From Burkholderiales bacterium (GTDB taxonomy: Bacteria > Pseudomonadota > Gammaproteobacteria > Burkholderiales > SHXO01), in the NCBI GenBank assembly GCA_020854105.1, contig JADZGB010000033.1, forward strand, positions 1 through 32,311: 32,311 bases of DNA. Reading direction: 5' to 3'. Positions within the stretch are counted from its first letter, which is position 1, and each line of letters opens with the position of its first letter. Made by a program: the position numbers and the translations under genes. Below the pieces are notes generated by a model. That model was not told where the DNA came from. It saw nothing but the letters and a program-made list of their open reading frames with translations, and did not search any database. This document shows, one piece after another, positions 26,212 through 32,311 of this stretch.

Positions 26212-26994
26212 ATGACAGAACAGCTGCAATTCTCCGTGGACGAGGGTATCGCCAGGATCGTCCTCAACCGCCCCGAGCGCCTGAACGCGTTCAACTTCGC
26301 CATGATCGACGCCTGGGTGGCGGCACTAGAGCGCTGCCGCACCGACGATGCGATCAAGGTGGTGATGGTGACCGGCGCCGGCGAGGCATTCTGCAGCGGC
26401 GGCGACATCGTGGAGATGGGCGAGCGCCTCGAGCACACGCCCGAGCAGCGCAAGAACGAACTGTTCCACCGCATCGAGCGCATCCCGCTCACCCTGGAGG
26501 ACCTGGACAAGCCGGTGATCGCCGTGGTCAACGGGGTCGCCACCGGAGCGGGGATGGACATGGCACTGATGTGCGATATCCGCTACGCCGCACGCAGCGC
26601 GCGCTTCGCCGAGACTTACGTGAAGGTCGGCCTGGTGCCCGGCGCCGGCGGTGCCCACTTCCTGCCCCGCCTGGTCGGTCCCGCCCGTGCGCTGGAGATG
26701 TTCTTCACCGGCGATTTCATCGATGCCGAGGAAGCGCAGCGCATCGGCATGGTCAATCGCGTGTTCGACGATGCGCTGCTCATGCAGGAGGCGGAGAAGA
26801 TCGCACGGCGCATGTGTCGCGCACCCTCGCTCACGCTGCGCATGACCAAGCGCGCCATCTACCAGGGGCTGCGCAACGACCTGCGCAGCAACCTCGACAT
26901 GATCTCCTCGCACTATGCGGTGATCACCGCGACCGCGGAGCACCGCGAGCTGGTGCACGGGTTCATCACCGAGCGCGACAGGAAGAAGGGCTGA
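26212..26994 (+). CDS. Enoyl-CoA hydratase/isomerase family protein
   Basis: 260 residues, normal crotonase length. It has LNRPERLNAFN at the N-terminus, the oxyanion-hole parts AFCSGGDIVEM (G63-G64) and GVATGAGMDMALMCD, and E134 in RFAETYVKVGLVPGAGG, which aligns with the second catalytic Glu of rat hydratase (Glu164). At the place of the first (Glu144) there is D116. Many single-Glu members are isomerases or act on unusual acyl groups, so hydration of a simple enoyl-CoA is not certain. It begins 21 bases after the dehydrogenase pair and should act on their product. Confidence 0.93.
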   Translation: MTEQLQFSVDEGIARIVLNRPERLNAFNFAMIDAWVAALERCRTDDAIKVVMVTGAGEAFCSGGDIVEMGERLEHTPEQRKNELFHRIERIPLTLEDLDKPVIAVVNGVATGAGMDMALMCDIRYAARSARFAETYVKVGLVPGAGGAHFLPRLVGPARALEMFFTGDFIDAEEAQRIGMVNRVFDDALLMQEAEKIARRMCRAPSLTLRMTKRAIYQGLRNDLRSNLDMISSHYAVITATAEHRELVHGFITERDRKKG

Positions 26995-26999
26995 GGCGC

Positions 27000-27341
27000 T
27001 TGCCTGGGGAGGAGAGGCACGCGCTGCCGGGCTCCCGCGCCGGACTGGCGGCTGCGCTGATCCACCTGCTCCTGCTGGGCGTGACCGTCGTCCTGATCCT
27101 GGACAGCCGGGAGGACGCCTGGACCGGGCACTGGTTCGTCTTTCTCGCGCTCGACTTCCCGGTCAGCCTGGGCGTGATCCCGGTGGCCTGGCTGGTGCCG
27201 CCGTCGCCGCAGGGGCCGCTGTCGGACCTGTCGAACTTCTGGTGGCCGCTCGCCTATCATGCGATCGTCGGGACCGGGTGGTGGTACATCGTCGGCTGGA
27301 CCATCGGGCGCAGCCTGCGCCCGGGCACCGGCGAATCCTGA
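27000..27341 (+). CDS. Small three-helix membrane protein of unknown function
   Basis: About 113 residues if TTG 27000 is the start. There is no ATG in this frame, and the frame is open from far upstream, so the N-terminus is uncertain; GGAGGAGAGG at 27008-27017 could serve a later, non-ATG start. Three hydrophobic stretches are obvious: AALIHLLLLGVTVVLIL, FVFLALDFPVSLGVIPVAWL and PLAYHAIVGTGWWYIVGWTI, separated by short loops with Trp. No family is recognised. It lies between the hydratase and the amidohydrolase on the same strand with no gap, which suggests it belongs to the operon. Confidence 0.6.
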   Translation: MPGEERHALPGSRAGLAAALIHLLLLGVTVVLILDSREDAWTGHWFVFLALDFPVSLGVIPVAWLVPPSPQGPLSDLSNFWWPLAYHAIVGTGWWYIVGWTIGRSLRPGTGES

Positions 27342-27366
27342 CCACACCATCACGGGGAGAGAGCCA

Positions 27367-28659
27367 ATGCGATCGAAGTTCACTGCGCTGCTCGCGATGC
27401 TGGCGGCAGCACCCCAGGCACATGCCCAGCAGGATGCCATCGACACCGCCGCGCACGGCATCGAATCGCAGGTGATCGAGTGGCGGCGCGACCTTCATCG
27501 GCATCCGGAACTCTCCAATCGCGAGACGCGCACCGCACGCGTCGTGGCGGAACACCTGCGCGCATTGGGAATGAAGGTGCAGACCGGCGTCGCGCACACC
27601 GGCGTGGTCGGCCTGCTGGAAGGCGGCAGGCCGGGGTCGGTGGTGGCGCTGCGCGCGGACATGGACGCCTTGCCGGTCACCGAGGAAGCCGACGTGCCCT
27701 TCCGCTCGACGGCGCGCGGCCAGTACAACGGCCAGGAAGTGGGCGTGATGCACGCGTGCGGACACGATGCGCACGTCGCGATCCTGATGGGCGTGGCGCA
27801 GGTGCTCGCCGGGATGCGCGAACAGCTCCCGGGCAGCGTGAAATTCATCTTCCAGCCGGCCGAGGAAGGGCCGCCTGCCGGTGAGCAGGGCGGCGCGATC
27901 CACATGATCGAGCAGGGCGTGCTGGCCGACCCGCGCCCGGACGCGATCTTCGGTCTGCACGTGATCGCCGGCATTCCCGCCGGGCAGATCACCTGGCGCT
28001 CCGGCCCGCTGATGGCCAGCGCCGACTGGGTGACCATCACGGTCAAGGGCCGGCAGACGCACGGCGCCTGGCCCTGGATGGGCGTCGATCCGGTGGTCAC
28101 CGCCTCGCAGATCGTTCTCGGCCTGCAGAACATCGTCAGCCGCCAGATCGACGTGAGCAAGGAGCCCGCGGTGGTGACAATCGCCACCGTGCACGGCGGC
28201 ACGCGCAAGAACATCATTCCCGACAACGTGGAACTGACCGGCACCATTCGCAGTTTCGACGAGGGCATGCGCGAGGACATCCATGCGCGCATCGAGCACG
28301 TCGCCAAGAGCATCGCCCAGGCCAACGGCGCCACCGCCGAGGTGAAGATCGAGAAGGCCGTCGCGGTCACCAGCAACGATGCCGCGCTCACCGAACGCAT
28401 GCTGCCAACGCTCGGCCGCATCGCCGGGAAGGACAAGCTGCGGGTCCAGCCGCGCGTCATGGTGGCGGAGGACTTCTCCTACTTCCAGCAGAAGGTGCCC
28501 GGCCTGTTCTTCTTCCTCGGCATCACCCCGCCGGATCAGGACATGAGTAAGGCTGCGCCCAACCATTCGCCACGCTTCTACATCGACGAGGCGGCGCTCG
28601 TTCAGGGCGTCAGGGCGCTCAGCGCAGTGACCGTCGAATTCCTGCAGGGCGGCCGCTAA
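27367..28659 (+). CDS. Secreted M20-family amidohydrolase (HipO/AbgA-like)
   Basis: 430 residues from ATG 27367, with GGGGAGAGA upstream. A signal peptide ends QAHAQQ, so it acts in the periplasm or outside. M20D features: WRRDLHRHPELSNRE, RADMDALPVTEE (about 97-108), MHACGHDAH with C131 and H133 as likely metal ligands, PAEEG with E166-E167, FGLHV with H198, and NHSPRFYIDE near the end. The dimerisation domain (GRQTHGAWPWMGVDPV) is present. These metallopeptidases cleave N-acyl amino acids such as hippurate or indole-acetyl amino acids. A signal peptide is less common in the family, though known. With the acyl-CoA genes upstream, an acyl-amino-acid substrate that releases a carboxylic acid would fit; this is inference. 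Confidence 0.93.
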   Translation: MRSKFTALLAMLAAAPQAHAQQDAIDTAAHGIESQVIEWRRDLHRHPELSNRETRTARVVAEHLRALGMKVQTGVAHTGVVGLLEGGRPGSVVALRADMDALPVTEEADVPFRSTARGQYNGQEVGVMHACGHDAHVAILMGVAQVLAGMREQLPGSVKFIFQPAEEGPPAGEQGGAIHMIEQGVLADPRPDAIFGLHVIAGIPAGQITWRSGPLMASADWVTITVKGRQTHGAWPWMGVDPVVTASQIVLGLQNIVSRQIDVSKEPAVVTIATVHGGTRKNIIPDNVELTGTIRSFDEGMREDIHARIEHVAKSIAQANGATAEVKIEKAVAVTSNDAALTERMLPTLGRIAGKDKLRVQPRVMVAEDFSYFQQKVPGLFFFLGITPPDQDMSKAAPNHSPRFYIDEAALVQGVRALSAVTVEFLQGGR

Positions 28660-28856
28660 GCCCGCGTATGAAGGGCCTGAGACCTGGTGCACGCCTGCGC
28701 TTCACCCTGCGCGGGGCTGCGCGATGCCTGACGCTCGGAAGGCACGTTCCGGCTGCAAGTGGCAGCCGGCGTCCGTGATCGCGCTCGTGCTGATGCTGGT
28801 CGCGACGACGTGACGGCGCCAAAACGCGCCGCGCGAATATGACGGAATCCTTTACA

Positions 28857-28862
28857 TATAAT
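28857..28862 (+). promoter_or_regulatory. Candidate -10 box of a small RNA or long leader
   Basis: TATAAT is a full consensus match in a local AT-rich patch (TTTACATATAATTTCTATC). No clear -35 was found at 15-19 bases, so it would rely on an activator or be fortuitous. Confidence 0.3.
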
Positions 28863-29156
28863 TTCTATCAATCCCCGCGAGGCCGTCTATGGATCTGCCA
28901 GATGAAACATGATATTGCCGAGATCCGGCATCGGCAGACCGACTCGCGGGTATGTCGCGGTCTTTTACATTCGGTTTGCGATGTCGCTCCGACATCGCCC
29001 CATCCGAGATCATATCACCGGGGATTCAGCCGCTTAGCTCCCTGGCGCGAATTGTGCCCAGCATCTGAGGGACAGCCGCCGTCCCGGCGAACCCTGCTTC
29101 GGACCTGATCCGTGGCCGGGGCCCAGCGAAACCGATCAGGCCTTTCTCGGTCGGCG

Positions 29157-29183
29157 GGATTCCGGTTTGCGCCGGAATGAAGA
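29157..29183. repeat. Dispersed palindromic element ATTCCGG-N6-CCGGAAT
   Basis: ATTCCGGTTTGCGCCGGAAT (29159-29178) is a 20-base palindrome with a 6-base centre, followed by GAAGAC. A degenerate copy with the same flanks lies at 7142-7169. The layout is like the Neisseria dRS3 element (ATTCCC-N8-GGGAAT), though the sequences differ. Confidence 0.6.
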
Positions 29184-29263
29184 CCTGGCCAAGGCGAGAT
29201 GTCCCGATACTTCGCCAGACAGTCCTCGCCGCGACTCTTGCGTTAGAGCAGTGGAGGCATGTC

Positions 29264-29834
29264 ATGACCAATCGCAGCCTGTCCTTCAGTCTCCTCTATC
29301 TGGCAGCATGCGCTTGCTATACCGGCCCTGCCGCCGCCTTTTCCACCACGTTCAACAATTTCGATGCGCAGGTCATTTTCGATACATCGCAATCGCCGGC
29401 CCAACAAGGACCTTTCACCCCGGGTGATTGCCCGGATTGCGCTTTCGACATCACCAACAACAGCGGGCAGACGTGGACCGACTTCCATCTCGAATTGCGC
29501 CTGGCGCCAGGCTCGTTCGGGACTTTCGGCTTCATCGACTTCGCCGGCGGAGGCTATGACGGCGACGTGTACGAGGGGCCGGGAACCGATGCGCTGAGCG
29601 ACGATCTCCATTCGCTCGATATCATCGGCTTGAATATCGCACAGGGAGGAGGTCCTGAGCTTCACCGTCGACATCGACAAGTTCGAGATGATCGGTGAAG
29701 TGGAACTGCTTGCGTTTCCGACCACCGACAACGAACCTTCGGTGCCGGAGCCGGCCACCCTCGCGCTGCTGGGTGCGAGCCTGCTGGCCTTGGCAGCCGG
29801 CAAGCGCGCACGCGCAGTCACGACGAGGGGATAG
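29264..29834 (+). pseudogene. PEP-CTERM exosortase-substrate protein, frameshifted before the sorting signal
   Basis: ATG 29264 has an excellent ribosome binding site (GGAGG, 29253-29257). A signal peptide (to about PAAAFS) is followed by a 100-residue exported domain (TTFNNFDAQVIFD, PGDCPDCAFDITNNSGQTW, a Gly-rich part near GFIDFAGGGYDGDVYEGPG). The frame then reads QGGGPELHRRH and stops at 29698. With one G removed at 29651-29652 it continues as QGGVLSFTVDIDKFEMIGEVELL and ends with VPEPATLALLGASLLALAAGKRARAV, a textbook PEP-CTERM signal: PEP motif, one membrane helix, basic tail. The repaired protein is 189 residues, for sorting by exosortase to the surface. As read, the product lacks the anchor. 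The insertion may be real or a sequencing error. The function of the exported domain is not recognised. Confidence 0.85.
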
Positions 29835-29850
29835 CAGGCGCCACGCCTGC
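29834..29850. terminator. Short hairpin at the end of the PEP-CTERM gene
   Basis: GCAGGCG-CCA-CGCCTGC is a perfect 7-bp stem that starts on the last base of the stop codon. It has no T-run; together with the next stem it probably ends transcription or protects the 3' end. Confidence 0.4.
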
Positions 29851-29874
29851 CGGACCGCCCGCGGAACCGGGGCC

Positions 29875-29898
29875 AGCGCCACGCGAGCGCGTGGCGCT
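29875..29898. terminator. Strong hairpin between convergent PEP-CTERM and acetyltransferase genes
   Basis: AGCGCCACGC-GAGC-GCGTGGCGCT is a perfect 10-bp GC-rich stem with a 4-base loop, midway between two convergent stops. No U-run follows on either side. Confidence 0.5.
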
Positions 29899-29938
29899 TC
29901 GGCGCAGCTGCGAAAGCAGGCACGCGGGCGACGCGCGC

Positions 29939-30454
29939 TCAGGTCAAGCGCGCCGAGCCGACAACTCGCCCCACGATCACCACGTCACGCTCCACGCCAT
30001 CGAGCAGAGTGACACCGGGAAGCAGTCCCCAGCGCTCGAAGCCGAAACGCTCGAACAGTGCCAGGCTCGGCAGGTTGTGGCCGAAGATGAAACCCAGGAG
30101 ACGATCGACGCCGATGGAGGGCGCGTGCGCGATGGCCTCGCGCAGCAGTCCGGTGCCGAGCCCGGCGCGGCGGTGCGCCTCGTCCACGTACACGCTCAGC
30201 TCTGCCGTGCGATCGTAGGCGGGCCGGCCGTAGAACGAGGAGAAACTCAACCAGGCAGCCACCTCCCCGTCGCGCTCGACCACCCACAGCGGGTGCCGGC
30301 CGGGGACGTGCGTCTCGAACCAGGGCAGGCGCTGGGTGACCGTGACCGGCTCCAGATCGGCCGTGACCATGCGCGAGGCAATCGTGGCGTTGTAGATGGC
30401 CACGATGCGCGGCAGGTCCTCGCGCGTGGCAAGGCGGTGGCGCACGGGGATCAC
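29939..30454 (-). CDS. GNAT N-acetyltransferase, phosphinothricin-acetyltransferase-like
   Basis: 171 residues if GTG 30454 is the start; GTG 30463 and 30445 are also in frame, and family alignment favours a start just before VRHRLATREDLPRIVAIYNATI. The acetyl-CoA loop is HRRAGLGTGLLREAI (R/QxxGxG/A), and WLSFSSFYGRPAYDRTAELSVYV, IFGHNLPSLALFERFGFERWG and LLDGVERDVVIVGR match the Pat/YwnH pattern. Such enzymes acetylate phosphinothricin, methionine sulfoximine or other amino compounds in the cytoplasm. It stands alone, convergent with the PEP-CTERM gene; the next minus-strand gene ends 150 bases upstream. Confidence 0.9.
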   Translation of the reverse strand: MIPVRHRLATREDLPRIVAIYNATIASRMVTADLEPVTVTQRLPWFETHVPGRHPLWVVERDGEVAAWLSFSSFYGRPAYDRTAELSVYVDEAHRRAGLGTGLLREAIAHAPSIGVDRLLGFIFGHNLPSLALFERFGFERWGLLPGVTLLDGVERDVVIVGRVVGSARLT

Positions 30455-30604
30455 GCTACCCACCCCGCTCCCCGCATCAGGCGAGCGTGCGGCGCGCAGG
30501 CGCGACGCTGCCGCCCATTCTGACGGCATGGTCCGGATCCCGGGATGCGGGCAGCAGCGGCCCGCGACACCAGGGTCGTGCGCCCGTTCATCGGCTGGCG
30601 ATAC

Positions 30605-31813
<1,209 letters not shown>

Positions 31814-31821
31814 TTGGATCA

Positions 31822-31903
31822 GTGATTGGGTGATTGGTGATTGGGTGATTGGGTGATTGGGTGATTGGGTGATTCGTGATTCGCAATTGGTGATTCGTGA
31901 TCG
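31822..31903. repeat. GTGATTG(G) tandem repeat array, about eleven 7-8-base units
   Basis: Units of GTGATTGG and GTGATTG/GTGATTC alternate without gaps from just upstream of the dehydrogenase start. The central units are identical and the distal ones have drifted (GCAATTG, GTGATCG). Units of 7 and 8 bases mixed mean the array changes reading frame within itself and is not a coding repeat. Confidence 0.85.
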
Positions 31904-31922
31904 GTCACCGATCACGAATCAC
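31890..31922. repeat. Perfect 16-bp inverted repeat with a one-base centre
   Basis: GTGATTCGTGATCGGT (31890-31905) and ACCGATCACGAATCAC (31907-31922) are exact reverse complements separated by C. The left arm is made of the last units of the tandem array, so the right arm is an inverted copy of it. It lies 17 bases after the stop of the ThDP enzyme and could act as a transcription end, without a T-run. Confidence 0.85.
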
Positions 31923-31938
31923 TGGCACTGGATCGGCC

Positions 31939-32311
31939 TCACTCTCCGAAGCCATCGGACACGCTCACATCCAGCAGCGACGGGCCGCCGCCTGCGATCG
32001 CCGCCTGCAGCGCCGGACCCACTTCGTCGGGATCGCTGATGCGCCGTGCGGGCACGCCCATGGAGCGGGCGAGCGCGACGAAGTCCAGCTCGGGCTCGCG
32101 CAGGTCCATGCCGATGAAGCGGTCGGTGCCGCGCATCGACTTCAGGCGCTCCTTCAGGATGCGGTAGCCGCGGTTGTTCGGGATCACGTAGGTGATCGGC
32201 AGCTTCATGTGCGCGGCGCTCCACAGCGCCTGGATGCTGTACATCGCACTGCCGTCGCCGACGATCGCCACCACCGGCCGGTCGCGCAGGGCCATCGACA
32301 CACCGATGGCA
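31939..32311 (-). CDS. ThDP-dependent enzyme, benzoylformate-decarboxylase/acetolactate-synthase-like (C-terminal part)
   Basis: The last 123 residues are visible; the gene runs off the right edge, where the frame is open as AIGVSMALRDRP. The ThDP/magnesium motif begins at VGDGSAMYSIQALWSAAH and closes with VIPNNRGYRILKE (GDG to NN), characteristic of the pyrimidine-diphosphate domain. The wording SIQALWSAA is closest to benzoylformate decarboxylases and their relatives rather than acetolactate synthase. These enzymes decarboxylate or ligate 2-oxo acids in the cytoplasm. The start listed by simple frame rules (GTG near 32301) is internal. Its pairing with an acyl-CoA dehydrogenase downstream suggests an organic-acid catabolic cluster extending past the window. 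Confidence 0.85.
   Translation of the reverse strand, partial: AIGVSMALRDRPVVAIVGDGSAMYSIQALWSAAHMKLPITYVIPNNRGYRILKERLKSMRGTDRFIGMDLREPELDFVALARSMGVPARRISDPDEVGPALQAAIAGGGPSLLDVSVSDGFGE

Larger units (their letters stand above)
28660..29263. other. 604-base region without a convincing gene; hairpins, a perfect -10 box and repeats
   Basis: The first 170 bases hold only a 29-codon frame (28724-28813, hydrophobic C-terminus), too weak to call. TATAAT at 28857-28862 matches the -10 consensus exactly but has no good -35. Downstream are TGCCGA-N9-TCGGCA (28916-28936) and a perfect 9-bp stem GCGATGTCG-CTC-CGACATCGC (28978-28998). The right part has the two repeat segments also present near sodB (29108-29127 and 29157-29183). 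Around 28840-28980 the base composition is clearly less GC-rich than the neighbouring genes. It may hold a small RNA or a long leader of the PEP-CTERM gene. Confidence 0.5.

Noticed and set aside
28724-28813. 29-residue frame with a hydrophobic C-terminus
   Set aside because: Too short, no ribosome binding site, no sign of conservation available.
29043-29057. Possible sigma54 promoter (TGGCGCGAATTGTGC) ahead of the PEP-CTERM gene
   Set aside because: The GG-to-GC distance is one base longer than the strict sigma54 spacing, and the -24 element is imperfect.
28839-29108. Possible 89-residue gene in the intergenic region before the PEP-CTERM gene
   Set aside because: No ribosome binding site, no family, runs through a repeat segment and two hairpins.
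31822-31903. Coding repeat extending the dehydrogenase N-terminus to Met 31915
   Set aside because: Mixed 7- and 8-base units and a low-complexity product (Pro/Ile/Thr/Gln/Ser) argue against coding; family members start at MDFEYTD.

Overview
The window looks like a piece of a GC-rich betaproteobacterial chromosome (Burkholderiales, Rhodocyclales or Nitrosomonadales type). The grounds are a uniformly high GC content with strong third-position bias, an Fe-superoxide dismutase, a PEP-CTERM protein (which implies an exosortase elsewhere in the genome), an RND efflux pair, several acyl-CoA dehydrogenases and a LexA-type operator of the classical CTG-N10-CAG form. No rRNA, tRNA, CRISPR array, phage gene or insertion sequence was seen.

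Layout. 1-5801 (minus strand): a two-component locus, with a giant CHASE/8xPAS/GAF histidine kinase followed by a receiver-domain protein cut by the window edge. The kinase is split by an in-frame amber codon at 2574-2576 and by a one-base insertion near 1104-1106. 5894-7060: a secreted DUF192 protein and sodB, convergent, separated by a 20-bp tandem repeat and a good bidirectional terminator. 7406-12762: an outer-membrane beta-barrel protein, then a membrane-fusion-protein/RND-permease operon behind a recognisable sigma70 promoter. 12943-14853: a second multi-PAS histidine kinase without a partner regulator. 14867-17451 (minus): a histone-deacetylase-family amidohydrolase, a DUF2007 zinc-ribbon protein and a PA0069-type radical SAM protein with a LexA-like box directly upstream. 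17510-19843 (minus): an alpha/beta hydrolase and a DUF945 protein.

19992-23881 (plus): two-domain rhodanese, SDR epimerase, TlpA-like thioredoxin, LprI-like protein and a YbaN-family membrane protein. 23958-28659 (plus): a catabolic operon containing two acyl-CoA dehydrogenase-like proteins with complementary sets of FAD motifs (probably one heteromeric enzyme), an enoyl-CoA hydratase/isomerase, a small three-helix membrane protein and a secreted M20 amidohydrolase. 28660-29263 is a structured region without a convincing gene, leading to a PEP-CTERM gene (29264-29834) that is frameshifted just before its sorting signal. 29939-32311 (minus): a GNAT acetyltransferase, a third acyl-CoA dehydrogenase (ACAD10/11-like C-terminus) and the end of a benzoylformate-decarboxylase-like ThDP enzyme, the last two separated by a GTGATTG repeat array with a perfect 16-bp inverted repeat.

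Most of the window is ordinary housekeeping and catabolic content. The items most worth a second look are the disrupted kinase, in which seven sister PAS domains show that the stop replaced a tryptophan, the SOS-like box on the radical SAM gene, the complementary dehydrogenase pair, the frameshifted PEP-CTERM protein, and four different families of short repeats placed at gene ends. No clearly new defence or mobile system was found.
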